Shown here piece by piece: positions 1 through 11,100 of a DNA stretch of 64,000 bases. This DNA comes from Blasia pusilla (Eukaryota > Marchantiophyta > Marchantiopsida > Blasiales): positions 18,414,001-18,478,000 of the forward strand of contig CM114272.1 in NCBI GenBank assembly GCA_050084515.1, read 5' to 3'. Position numbers and translations under genes: made by a program. The notes beneath the pieces are model-generated. The model was not told where the DNA came from and ran no database searches. It saw only the letters and a program-made list of their open reading frames with translations. Numbering within the stretch: position 1 is the first letter of the stretch; every line of letters begins with the position of its first letter.

Positions 1-110
1 ATGTGAAGCATGGTGTAGGAGGTCAAAGTGGAGTGGCTCTTGCGGAGGTGGCTAGGGTTGCTACATAGCAACCAAAGCCGAAGGTTGCGTCCTCTCTGCG
101 TGAGGTCACG

Positions 111-802
111 ATGGAGACTTGGGAACCTGTGATAGGTCTCAAGTTGATAGGAGGAGAGGGACGGCGAGTTCATAGGTTTCTGAGAGGGCACGTCAGTTGT
201 TTTGCCTTCAGTATGAGAGACTTGGGTACGCTGAAGGGTCCCGGGATACGGATTGAGTTGGCTAGTGATACGCCGATCTTTCGTCGACCCTACAGGTATT
301 ATGATATGGAGCGAGCCTTGATTCAAAGCAGGAGTCAGGACTTGTTGGAGGCAGGACTTGTGGAGTTATCACATGGGGAGTATGCATCTGCCACAGTCAT
401 ACCGGCGAAGAAGGATATGTATGGCAATTGGACGGATAGGCGGATGTGTGGAGATTATCGTCCTATCAACCCGTGACGAGGTCAGATCGGTACGCCATGC
501 CTACTCCTGAGGAGATCTTTGATGCGGTAGGGCATGCAAAGATCTTCAGTACTTTAAATCTCCGTGCTGGCTATCATCAGCTTCTTATCAGGTTGGAGGA
601 CAGGGAGAAGACAGCATTCTGGGGGATAAATCGGTTCGGGAGAGATTTCTTGTATCAGTGGCGGTTCTTACCATTTGGGTTGAAGAACACGCCTGCAGAG
701 TTTCAGAGAGTGATGGATAGGATTCTGGCTGGCTTGGATTTTGTACGATGTTATATAGATGATATTCTTATCTTCAGTTCCAGGGTTGAGGAGCATGAGT
801 GA
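111..802 (+). pseudogene. Ty3/gypsy reverse transcriptase, fingers and palm
   Basis: RNA-dependent DNA polymerase of the element. The first open stretch (111-476) holds the N-terminal part: the linker PIFRRPYRY, then YASATVIPAKKD and the GDYRPIN motif. The frame then shifts and 446-802 continues with YAMPTPEEIFDAVG, the AGYHQ motif, LPFGLKNTPAEFQRVMD and the catalytic YIDD box (codons 752-763). Motif A, normally Leu-Asp-Leu, reads Leu-Asn-Leu (Asn codon 557-559), so one catalytic aspartate is lost by a G-to-A change. A TGA at 800-802 ends the frame where gypsy enzymes continue into the thumb. The family assignment is secure; a functional enzyme is excluded. Confidence 0.92.
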
Positions 803-1606
803 CACTTGGAGTTGGTGTTTCGGCGATTGCAGTTACATGAACTGAAGTTACATCCAAGCAAGTGCAAATTCTTTCAGGAGCAGATTGAGTACTTGGGACA
901 CACCATATACCCGAGTGGGTTAGGCGTTGAGCAGACGAAGGTAGAGACTATTGCGCAGATTCCACGCCCTACAGATGTGCGTCGATTCCGAGCATTTCTT
1001 GGACTAGCGAACTTCTATCGACGGTATGTCAAGGGTTTTAGTGCGATCGCAAAGTCTTTGACCTTGTTGACGAGACTTGATCAGGTTTGGTTGTGGGGAG
1101 ATGATCAGGAGCGAGCATTTCAGGAGCTCAAGGACAGGGTGATGTCCTCACCCATTTTACAGAGACCGGTTAGGGGTCGCCCATTCCAGTTACATACGGA
1201 TTGGAGCATGTTGGGTCTAGGAGCAGTGCTTACTTAGAGGGATGACGAGGAGAGGGAGTTCATTGTGGCTTACGCGAGCCGATCGAACAACATTGCAGAG
1301 GCAAAGTACAACTCCTACGAGGGAGAATGCTTGGCTGCAGTGTGGGCCGTGGCACATTTCAGGTGCTATTTATTCGCCAACCCTTTCACACTTATCACTG
1401 ATCATCAGCCGTTGAGGTGGTTGATGGAGTCCGACAAGCTTACGGGCAAGCTTGCCAAGTGGGATCTATTACTACAAGAGTATGAGTTTGAGGTGGTTCA
1501 TAGGCCAAGTCGGCTGAACCAGAATGCGGATGGGTTGAGTCGTAAGCCATGTCCTAGTCAGAGAGACGACATAGGTGCTCGATGGCACGGAGAGAGTGAT
1601 TAGGAG
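803..1606 (+). pseudogene. Ty3/gypsy RT thumb and RNase H
   Basis: Continues the same frame after the 800-802 stop. First comes the thumb and connection (HPSKCKFF, YLGHTIYPSG, FLGLANFYRRYVKGFS), then RNase H, which degrades the RNA strand during reverse transcription. The RNase H acidic residues remain: Asp in HTDWS near 1200, Glu in YEGECLA, Asp in ITDHQPLRWL and Asp in NADGLSR. A TAG at 1235-1237 falls directly after GAVLT, where gypsy RNase H proteins almost always have Gln, fitting a C-to-T change in CAG. Another TAG at 1601-1603 follows ARWHGESD, in the linker before the integrase. Confidence 0.9.
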
Positions 1607-2689
1607 ATGGTGCCCGGTTGGCATGCATCTACCTATCTTTGTCGGTTGACTATGGCAGGTCAGCCACAGGTGATGACTCCAGTGGTGGGGTTGGATGATA
1701 AGTCTTTGGATCCGGAGGTTATTGAGGAGGCGACAGGTGGTCGTGATATCCATGACGACGTGGAGGTTGTGGAGTTCTTGCGCACTGGCGTCATTGCGAG
1801 TACAGTGAGTGCTAGGGAACGGGATCGGATCCTACATAGAGCCCAAAGGTTCAGGTGGGAGGGGACTCACATTTTGCGGGTATGGGGAGATGGTAGGATA
1901 CGAGTGGTACCTCATCCTTCCCAGCGAGCACGTGTAGTGCGACGTGCCCATGAGGAGTTGGGACATTTCGGAGTAAAGCGTACTTACAGCTCACTCCAGG
2001 TTCAGTATTGGTGGCGCGGCATGCATACTGGGGTACAGCAATTTGTGGCCAGATGTATGGTATGTGACAAAGTGCGAGCATCCTTCAATGCTCCCACTCC
2101 GTAGTTACATCCTTTGCCGATTATGGGTTTAGGTTATCGGTGGAGTTTAGACTTTGCGGAGCCTTTGCCATTGACGGGGCGTCATCATAGGTACGTGTTG
2201 GTCATGGTGGAGCATTTCTCCAAGTGGATAGAGTTGGTGGCACTACCAGACAAGGCGAGCAAGGGAACAGCTTATGCGTTTCTAGATCGTATGCTTAGTT
2301 ACTTTGGTGCACTGGCGGAGGTGTTGACTGACCAGGGTACCGAGTTCAGGGGAGAGTTTCAGGCCTTGTGTGATCAGGCGCTGATAGATCACCACACCAC
2401 GTCCAGAGATCATCCTGAGGCGGATGGGTTGGCGGAGAGAGTGGTACAGACGGTGAAGAGAGGATTGCGCAAGTATGGTTTGCAGCGGGGACAGTTGAGG
2501 GAGTGGGACCTACAGTTACCATGGTTGGCTATGGGTTATCGCTTTAGTCGGCATGCATCCTTGGCGTCATTTTCACCGTACTTTTTGCTCTTTGGGAGAG
2601 AGCCAGATTTACCTGTAGCGATTCGACGTGACATGGCGGAGGTGTTAGATCTTGATGATCCAGATGTGTGGGTACAAGCATGTTCTTAG
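1607..2689 (+). pseudogene. Ty3/gypsy integrase (zinc finger and DDE core)
   Basis: Integrase inserts the cDNA into chromosomes. The N-terminal HHCC zinc finger is in 1607-2104: a His pair in HEELGHFG and a Cys pair in CMVC. A TAG at 2102-2104 separates it from the catalytic core in 2114-2689. The core keeps all three acidic residues: Asp13 (WSLDF), Asp73 (LTDQGTEF) and Glu108 (HPEADGLAE), numbered within the second piece, with 34 residues between the last two as in canonical D,D-35-E integrases. A further TAG at 2687-2689 closes this piece. Catalytic residues are intact while the frame is broken, so the loss looks fairly recent compared with other relics here. Confidence 0.92.
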
Positions 2690-3185
2690 AGGGCAGAAAT
2701 TTTTCGTAGAGTTATGCCTATGGCCTTTGAGAACTTAGCTATTGCCCAGCATAGAGATACATTGAGGTATGTGACCATTCGTGGAGGAGGCTATCGTCCA
2801 AGGATTAGGAGGTTTCATCCTAGAGATTACGTGTATTTACAGCATGCGGCACCCACGACGCTAGATGTCACTGCAGGGCGCACGATCCTACGTGTGCGCG
2901 AGGTATTACCAACCGGAGTCCTCATGTTGGAGGGAGGGGATGGTATGGTTTGGAAGGATCATGTGCGCAATTGTGCGCCATGTCATCTTCCGAACGTAGA
3001 TGGGACGGTGGATCCGAGCTTGGCAGTGGTACTTGCACGCTTGAGGTGTATGTTGTGCGGATCTGCGAGGGGTGCAGCCACCATGTTGGTATGTGACGGT
3101 TGTTCTCGAGGGTGGCATATGTCATGTCTGACCCCCTCTTGATGTGGTTCCCACGGGACGATGGATGTGTCCGAGAGGTGTATAG
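2690..3185 (+). pseudogene. Integrase C-terminal tail with PHD finger
   Basis: After the 2687 stop the frame resumes with NLAIAQHRDTLRY, a basic GGYRPRIRRF stretch and DYVYLQ, the SH3-like DNA-binding tail of gypsy integrases. It ends in a zinc-binding module with Cys112, Cys115, Cys127, Cys130, His135 and Cys138 (counted from the Met at 2714), spaced C-x2-C-x11-C-x2-C-x4-H-x2-C. A Trp two residues before the next Cys follows in a shifted frame (Trp codon 3162-3164, Cys codon 3168-3170), and the last Cys codon (3179-3181) lies in yet another frame. This is the PHD-finger pattern; PHD fingers usually read histone H3 tails. I infer it helps choose integration sites, as chromodomains do in chromoviruses. 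Confidence 0.8.
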
Positions 3186-3573
3186 GGTAGTAGGTCATGT
3201 CGAGAGATGTGATATTTTTTCTATCTGGAGTTGGGGATCCAAGCGCCAGATTAGGCGCAGCTTGATTGTGTGATCTCCATGTATATGTATGAGTTGATTT
3301 TTGTACATGTGTGGATCGACCCGTGTATGGGGAAGATCGGTGTTGTGTGGTGTAGATGTGACCAGCGATGTATGTTGTGTAGGGATATGTATGCGCACGA
3401 CACATATAAGATAATAAAACTTATAGATTCTTTGAAATTATGATGTAATAGCTATAATTTATTTCATTTATTTCAAATAATAGACTATATTTCATATATT
3501 GAAATTTCAGTTCTACACTCTTTTTTTAATGATCTACCATAAAAAAAATTTCTTATAATATCATGAGATTCCA
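3186..3573. other. Downstream flank of the PHD gypsy element, unassigned
   Basis: GT-rich sequence to about 3410, then AT-rich. It could contain the untranslated 3' end or part of the 3' LTR of the gypsy element, but with no second copy in the window the LTR cannot be delimited. No gene seen. Confidence 0.4.
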
Positions 3574-3581
3574 TTGTGGTA

Positions 3582-3908
3582 CAAGGTTGCATATGAAAAA
3601 CTCTATGTCCACGGACATGTCCATGAACTTATGTTCGTCTTATAGAAGGATGAGTCCATGTGGTCCTCTTCCCACCCCCCCCAACCCCCTTCCTTGTATG
3701 AGTTGTCTCCCCCCTCTATGAGTCTATCCCTTGCCTCGACACTCACCGCTTTGTTCTATGTTTATTCTTCGCTTCTACCACCTCCTCTCCCTCCTTCCTT
3801 GTTCCCCCGCTTACCCCCATCCTACCTCCCACCATTAGCAATAAGTGTGGCTTCCACCTCTTACAATCCATCTCTAGACATGGACTTGATTGTTTTTGCG
3901 CAACCATG
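3582..3908 (+). mobile_element. hAT-like MITE, complete copy (short subfamily)
   Basis: A 327-bp non-autonomous element beginning CAAGGTTGCATATG and ending GCGCAACCATG, so the ends are inverted repeats of about 9-10 bp. The palindrome GGACATGTCC lies near the left end (3613-3622). The interior is pyrimidine-rich and matches the copies at 54,349 and 55,093 in order: a tATGTcC(G/A)TCcTAtaGAAGGA-like stretch, a C/T-rich middle, then AAGTGTGG-TTCCACCT. The flanks 3574-3581 (ttgtggta) and 3909-3916 (ttgttgtg) agree at 6 of 8 positions, fitting a decayed 8-bp target duplication as made by hAT transposases. The open frame inside is low-complexity and not a gene. Confidence 0.7.
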
Positions 3909-3916
3909 TTGTTGTG

Positions 3917-5650
3917 TTAATTACTTCTACAACATATGGCTTCTAATTCTTATGTGGAAAATAATTTGATCTCTTCATCTTATATTAAGAATTTTTTTAA
4001 AAGTTTTTTAGAAATAGATACCAAAACATTTTGCAAATAGAGTCTATATTTCCTCTAGTTCTTCCAATTTGGGAATGGAAGAACTTCTATTGGTTGGGAC
4101 TAGAATCTATATTTCCTTTACCAATTTGGGAATGGTTGTCTCATCTATTTTAAAAAAATCATTGAAAATTTACATCTAGTCATTATTGTGTAATCCCATC
4201 CTCTTCAAATTTTTATTGAGAAAATGTAATAAAGGTAATTACATCTACAAACATATTTTTTGGCATATCTTAAGAAGATTTTACGCAAATAAAGAACTCA
4301 TATACATTTGTAATTTATTGGAAAAAGATTACCTAATGTGGAAAGCCTATCTAAAAGAAGTGATAATTCACTATAAAGTTGGATAATAAAGTGTCTCCTT
4401 GCTTTTTACATGACTTCAATATTTTTAGATGAAATAAAAATAGAATGAGATACACCCTTTAATGACAATGGAGAGATGTCTCTCTCAAAATAGCTAACAT
4501 GTGTTGATGGGATTCTTACTGTTTTAGTTATATGTGATGTTATATGGTATTTTAAGGGTATTTCAGATACGGTGTAAAATTTGATTTACAAACTAAATGG
4601 AGATCCTCAACCAAATTGCATTACATGGAAATATATCAAATGGCCTTACAAAGAATTGAAAATTAATTATTAGAGATTTATTACCCACTTTCATGTAATC
4701 AAAACATTATTCTTCATTTAATTATTTTGCTAGTCTAAGTGCAATGCATTAGGTAAGAGGTACCCTCTCTACCTCCCCTCTTCATAGAATGAAGAGTCAT
4801 TTAGTCCCTTATTCGACCAACCCAAAATTTTCTCATTTTTTGCCTTTTTCTTTTAATCTCTACTCTCCATAAGAATGGAGTGGATCAAGCTTGAACCTCT
4901 CTTTACCCATTTTTATTCTCCTCCCTTCTCTATTTTCCATCTCATTTTCTTGTGGAACACTAGAGACGTTAAGGAAAAAGAAGGGAAAGTATAGAGGAAC
5001 ATCTTCCTTATCTCCTTTGGAATGGGTAGGGACTTATGGGCCCTCTTTGAATATTCAAGAAGGCCAGATTGGCCCAAATAGGATAATAAAGTGTCTCTAT
5101 CCTTGAGATAGCGAGAGGGACCTCCTCCAACTCTCTATCTTTGTCTTTTCTTTAATTGTTCTTTGGAAACAAATAATAACTGCATTCGTTGGCCATTTGT
5201 GTGTCTCTCACTTATAAAATGAAGGATTTCACTAGTAGTCAGTAATTGCGACATAGATCAAAATTCCTATTTCCTTACACTCAAAATCTAGTTGTAACTA
5301 GCTTGCAAGTTGGGTCGTGATGCAAGTAAATTTCTCAACTTTTTGAATATACTACGAACCAATTGCTAGTCTGACTCGCAAACAACTCATAACAATTCTT
5401 GCAAATACCTTGCAAATTTCCAATCTTCTCAAATTTTGGGTTTAATTTCATGCCTGTGAACAAATTTCCTTTTAGACATGTGACATTTTGATCACATGAG
5501 TATGCAAGGAAAAATGAAAATTTAATGCCACTGATTTTTACTTGGCCTTGAACTCCTCCCAATATTCCAACTTGAAATGAATTCTTAAAACCTTCTACTT
5601 GTTTGTTGGAACTTCTGATGAACACAAGATAGAACCTAAGTCCTCAATAA
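3917..5650. other. AT-rich intergenic stretch
   Basis: No coding region, RNA gene or recognisable transposon seen. A 17-bp direct repeat (GGATAATAAAGTGTCTC) occurs at 4381-4397 and again at 5081-5097. Short open frames here are not conserved-looking. Confidence 0.5.
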
Positions 5651-5663
5651 CGGTAAGTATATA

Positions 5664-5735
<72 letters not shown>
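5651..5735. repeat. (TA)n-(GA)n compound microsatellite
   Basis: An uninterrupted TA dinucleotide run, with one TG-type interruption near its start, passes directly into a GA run. Likely length-polymorphic. Confidence 0.97.
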
Positions 5736-7600
5736 TACTCTTAGACACAAATAAAGGAAATGTGAATTTTGCTTTGTGATCCAACATGATCAATCAAAGA
5801 TCTCACATGCCATTCTAAGTTTGACTTTGACCTAAAGTCCTACAAATAAAAAACTCAGGTCTTTACTTTTGGATTTTAATAAAATTATTCATTTGAAGGA
5901 AGGTATCAAATTCAGATATTGTAGTATAGATTTTTTAATTCATGCGAAGTGATGGATGGCATGCCTTAATTCGAATTACAAATTTTAACTTTATTGTTCA
6001 TGCATTTAGAAAATCTAATTTTTGGATCAACCTCTTGATAGGAAAAAAGAAGAACCCTTCTCTTTCTCCTACATTATATAGGGCTTTGCATATTGTTCTC
6101 ATGTTTTGAATTTGGGAAAGCTTAGTACTTTTCACACCTATGTGGGCCTTTATTGAAATGATAAGTTAAGAAGATTGCATCAGTTTTCCTAATAGGCAAA
6201 TGACTCATTTTTCTGTACATAATGATTAATTCCAAGATATGGTGTAGATTGGTGGATTTTCATGAAAAGAAGATAGATAGAGTAGGGAAGATGATCATTG
6301 ATAGACTTTGGAAAATTTATTATTTTTACTTTTTATACATGATTCATTCAAAAACTCTAAATAAAAAATTAAACATATTTATTTACACTTTTTTTTGGAT
6401 AAAAAAAACCCCCAACAACTAGACAACAAGTGCATATTATTACTACAAATTTGATTCAATAAAACTTCAGCTACATGTTTGTCCATTAATTTTCCTGCAA
6501 AAGTTACATCAATGAACCTTCACTAGGACTCCATAAATATCCATATTTTTATATAAAGGACTTTCAAAAAATATAGACCAAGTGATTTCAACTTTCATAG
6601 GTGATAACACCTTCAACTAGTTGAATCAAGTATCAATGAATTTGTTAAGTCTTATGATTGCTCTCTTCGTTTTGAACTCAAAAATCCACTTAAGATGGTG
6701 ATTGATAGAAAGATTCTGTTGGGAACTCACTCCTAGATATATATCCACCACTAAAGAACTTTCACCCATGGATTGTATGCGGAAACTATAGTGCATATGA
6801 AATTAAATGATGTGAAATATCACTTCTCAAGAAAAGAAATTTCATAAACTAAGTCATCAAGATATAAAAGTTGGTAAGTGAAAATCATTAAAAATAAATT
6901 AGAAGTATTCATTTTTGGAAGTCCTTTACATTACCTAGCAAATTTTGCTACATTTTTATGATATTGATGAAAGATTTAAAATAAAATAAAATTATAGATA
7001 TTCCAATATAAAAATAATTTGATACTTCCAAAATTTTTAACAATAAATCAGATATTTTCAATTAAAAAAAAGTCCACCTTTTATAAATCTATAGTGATGA
7101 TAATGTTAGGAGGTCGAACTTTGTATGAACGTCAAATATCTCTTATTTGGTGGCTAGCATTCATTTTCCATCCCCATCCGATGCTAATGGATGAACATTA
7201 GCATAGACTTTCCTTTTCCATCCCCATGAACTTTCATTATTCATGGATTTTAGCCACTAAAACGAACCTGTCCTTCCACGCGGGGAACTTAAGTCCAAAA
7301 ACTTGACCAAGTCCATGGATATTTACTTCCTTCTAACCGGGAGAGGACGAATTTCATACTTGGTATGACCTTCAAATTTCAACTTCACAAATAGGTTAAA
7401 GTAAGGAAGCATGAATGCTAACAAGAGGTTTTGTAGTAAAGACATCTCTCCCAATCTCAACCCACCTCAAAAACTCTTTAACTTGCACACATTACAAAAC
7501 AATTGGGATCGGTTGTTTACGCTACAAGGTCCGACTAGAGGGACTTTTCTCCCTTTTTCCTTTTGGAGAGAGGTTCTTCGTTCAAGGGATAATATCGTTC
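5736..7600. other. AT-rich intergenic stretch
   Basis: Nothing gene-like seen. A small perfect hairpin (8-bp arms TGCTAATG/CATTAGCA) lies at 7182-7203, between two copies of TTTCCATCCCCAT. Confidence 0.5.
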
Positions 7601-8003
7601 ATCTTTGCAAGTTGGTGTTGACTAGAAGGTGAGGGGAGAGTAGGAAAGAAATCAAGGAAGGTCAGTTCTTTTCTCTCCTCCCCCCCCCCAACCCATGGCA
7701 TGATTAAATAGCGACCTCCTCCCTTCTATGAGGCGATGCAGTTACCGCTCGAAAGTAATGGTGGGGAGCGGAGTTATTGTAAGACGGAGTCGTTGAGTTA
7801 CAAGAACAAGAGTATTGACAATGACGAATACATACCAAAAGAAAAAATGTTGGTATATTGGCTGGATACGGCTGGAGTCCAGTAGAGATAAGGGAGGAGT
7901 CAAGGGCAGCGCCCCACTCGTTCCTCCCTATCCTCCTATGAGAGGAAGGAAAAAGACATCCCGGACGGTTCCTTATCTGTGAGGCCGACAGACGATACGG
8001 GAC

Positions 8004-8026
8004 GGACGGACGGACGGACGGACGGG
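8004..8026. repeat. (GGAC)n tetranucleotide repeat
   Basis: About six tandem GGAC/ACGG units. The same word recurs near 44,580 and 44,650 in the other GC-rich block. Confidence 0.95.
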
Positions 8027-8378
8027 TGATTTGATGAGGAAGAGAGAGGAGGAAGCAGGTGTTACCGGCAGGAACGGACGCCGAGGTAGCACGTTATCTC
8101 GTCGGAAAGGTGGCAGGAGGAAATGAGGAAAGGGCATCAGGGGGAAAAGCGAAGGCCTTGAAAGAGTGTTAGATATTTTGGAGACAAGGCGTCCTTGGGC
8201 AGTCCAGGATTCGCCAGGAGAATTCTGACACCCCTCCCTCCTGCCCGCCTTTATCTATTTCACAATTAGGAGCTTGCTTTCGTTTATTCCAGGCAAGTAC
8301 TACTACACTTCCTCAGGCTCCACATATTCCAAGCCTCGGCGGCGCCCCTCCGAGCCTATTCGTCCGGTGTCACGCTAC

Positions 8379-8540
8379 CACGTGTCATGACGCAGACTAC
8401 CACGTCATCATTCTTGTCATCGCCCCTGATCTAACCGACAGCTGTGTGACAACCGACCGCTTCAAGCCCGCCATCGATCTTCCGGACGGATACCGCTTTT
8501 ACAATCAGCAGCAGTGTCTCGCGTTTTCTTCACCACGTGT
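8379..8540. promoter_or_regulatory. Cluster of G-box/ABRE and TGACG-like motifs
   Basis: CACGTGTC at 8379-8386, TGACGCAG from 8388, CACGTCATC at 8401-8409 (TGACGTG on the other strand) and CACGTGT at 8534-8540. Plant bZIP and bHLH factors bind ACGT-core sites, and paired ABRE/G-box elements mark many stress-responsive promoters. Three ACGT-core sites plus a TGACG site within about 160 bp is suggestive, but no downstream gene was identified, so the function is inferred only. Confidence 0.3.
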
Positions 8541-8940
8541 ATTTCCGAGGTCTACGACTGTACTTCAAAATATCATACGATATAGTATACGTTTCCAAAC
8601 GCACATATGTCATAGGTCCTCCGTGAGCGCCGCGCGCTATTGTAACAACATGATCTCCATATTAGAACTCTGAATCGCTGCCGGCTGTCTTGCGATGGTG
8701 GGAGAGGCCGGGCTGCCCGGGCAGGGCATGCGAAGCCTACGAAAGGAGAAGGAAAGGAAAAGAAGGAGCGAAAACAGAATCTTTCTGACGGAGCTGTGTG
8801 TAAGGTATTACTTGTCACCTTCGATCTACCGGCTGTTTAGAGGTCTATTTATTGCCTGTCGTGATGTCGAGTCATCCATTGTTTACATTTATTTCGTATT
8901 TTTTATTCAGGAATATTGTAATTTTTAATGTGGCTGAAAT

Positions 8941-11100
8941 CGCCGTGTCCTCTCCTCCGCACCTTTCAACTAACCAAGAGGTGTATTAACTTGTAGAGAG
9001 GGTCTCTACATTTACACAAAGGCCATTTTTCATAGAAAATGAGGTCCAAATGTGGACAGGATATGGGCTCCTATTGAGACCTACATGTCATAATTTGCAC
9101 CTTTGGATGTCAGAGTTTGGGAGGATTTAATGGAAGAAAATTGGGTACTTTAAAACAAAATTTTGAGAATATTTCAAGGTTTTTTAATGAAAAGGGTCTT
9201 TTAAATTTTATAATAGTGGTTCTTGAAACGCCCTCTAATTTCTTTCTATTGAATAAAAATAGAAAAATGAGACCTTGACCCAAACCAAGATTTCTTAAAT
9301 ATTCTTGAATCACGATTGATTGAGTTGAATCTTATGTTTAATTTGTTGAATCCAACCCTTCCCATCATTTCTGCACCACCCCTACTTGGATGGTTTAATC
9401 ATTTTAGACAAGTTACGCTATGTCACATTATGACCCACATAGCATCATATTATTAGCGGTGGACATGCAGTTCATGTCAAATGGTAACATTTCCTTTCCT
9501 AAATATACCTCCGTAGAGAAATCTTTCAAAACGTAAAATTATTTATTTATATAAGAAATAAATCCTGATTTTTGGTACAGTCTCGTTTAAATGAAACAAA
9601 ATGATTCGATTTTCGTGGAAAAGGCCATATCCACTATTCCATACACTACGATTCCATAATTTATGTATGAGACCTGTTGGAATCCGGAAAAAGTGTAAGC
9701 TATTTAAATTCATATGTAAAAGCGTACGTATTTATGTAAAACACTCCTAGATTTTTTGTTAGATTATTCACTTGTTTCCCGTTCCATTTGGATCACCTCC
9801 ATGGATTAAAAATGATAGCCTAAATGATATTGTTCTCACAAAAACTCATTTTCTTTCTCAGTTAAAAAGCACATTTGCAATCATTCAAATCAAATCCAGC
9901 GAGTTGTCGTAATAGACAAAATCAAAACTAATACCCCGAGACAAAGGAGTAGACGACAGCCATTTATGGATGTGCAAACTAAAGTTGGACGTTGTTCGGA
10001 GTGCCGTTTGGAGGGGCTTAGAAGACTTTTGAATGGGAGAGATTCCACGTAATAAAGGGACCGCTTTATTAGCTGGAAGTGAGTAAGTAGAAGCGAAAAG
10101 GCAAAGCTTTAACTCTAGGAACCGCGCACATATTCCTACAAAATCAAGTGATAATATGTGCATACATTTATGTTCTCCGTGTGGGCTTCGGGCAAAACGT
10201 TCTTTTCATTCTCTTTCGCCTCCTTACTTAAAAAGTGTATCGGCGGTTGGTAACGTTATGAATATTGAAGGATTTTTTTTCATAGTTATTAGCCTAAACT
10301 TTTTGTCCATTGTGAACTTTTTGCCGGAGAGGGGGAAACTTCTCAAGCTTGCAGTTCGGGCACCCCAACTCCCGAGAGAGCACCCCATTTTCAAACAATG
10401 TTTACATAAAATGTTTGATTATGACGTAGATAATTCAGATAATTTCTTAAAAATAACAAAAATAAATAAATCACACATCGTTCAAGGGCTTGACAGCTGA
10501 ACGAACACAAATGTCACAACATAATGGTGAAGTCGGGGTTCAAGCGTTTAATGATATTTGGGAATGGTTCAAATCTCTTATTTATAAATTTACAGATTTT
10601 ATTTATTTATTCGTGAGGTTTACCGAAATAAGGTCAAAGAAGAAATTCTGTTATCATTAAAATTTTCTATTCTATGCTTGGGGATTCTCTCGAAAAGTCA
10701 ATGGAATATTTTTAAAAATAAAGAGTTTTAGAATTTCCACGAAAATGAAATAAATAATCATTTGTAATCAAGCTTTGAAAGCTAGAAATGTTCAAAATGA
10801 AGTTTTACGCTGAACAACCCGCTCTGGCGAATTAAAATCCAATATTTCCGTTTCTCGATCCTGATAGAAATAAAAACATGACCAAAAATATTAAATACCC
10901 TAATTTATAAGAGCTCCATTCTTCGAGAGGAGGGTGTGAAAGGAGTCTCGTGGAACCAAAAATTCCGGGTATCCAAACCAAAGGCATCAGTTTTTCAATA
11001 GTTTAGAAAGTTCAGAATATTGTGCACCTTCGATGCTGACCGATTTTCGATCTTAATTAGTAAAAAATAAATGAGCGAAATATCGAGTTCAGGTCAAGAC
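8941..11100. other. Intergenic stretch, unassigned
   Basis: Moderately AT-rich. Isolated open frames of about 70-115 codons (for example 10,156-10,500 plus) have no recognisable domain. No repeats or RNA genes seen. Confidence 0.45.

Larger units (their letters stand above)
1..3185 (+). mobile_element. Ty3/gypsy retrotransposon, 3' part, with C-terminal PHD finger (degenerate)
   Basis: A pol region reads in the order reverse transcriptase, RNase H, integrase (zinc finger, DDE core), C-terminal tail, PHD finger. RT before RNase H before integrase is the Ty3/gypsy (Metaviridae) order. The left side (5' LTR, gag, protease) lies outside the window. Most coding is in one frame, interrupted by a TGA at 800-802 and TAGs at 1235, 1601, 2102 and 2687. 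There is a frameshift near 470-480 and more shifts inside the PHD finger after 3135. No 3' LTR could be recognised downstream, because no second copy is in view. The element is dead, but its domains remain readable. Confidence 0.9.
7600..8940. other. GC-rich block, unassigned
   Basis: An abrupt change to GC- and CpG-richer sequence. It contains a (GGAC)n-type run at about 8004-8026 and the motif cluster at 8379-8540. Short open frames exist on both strands, but none is recognisable. It could be a promoter or 5' region of a gene with short exons; I see no direct evidence of one. Confidence 0.4.
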
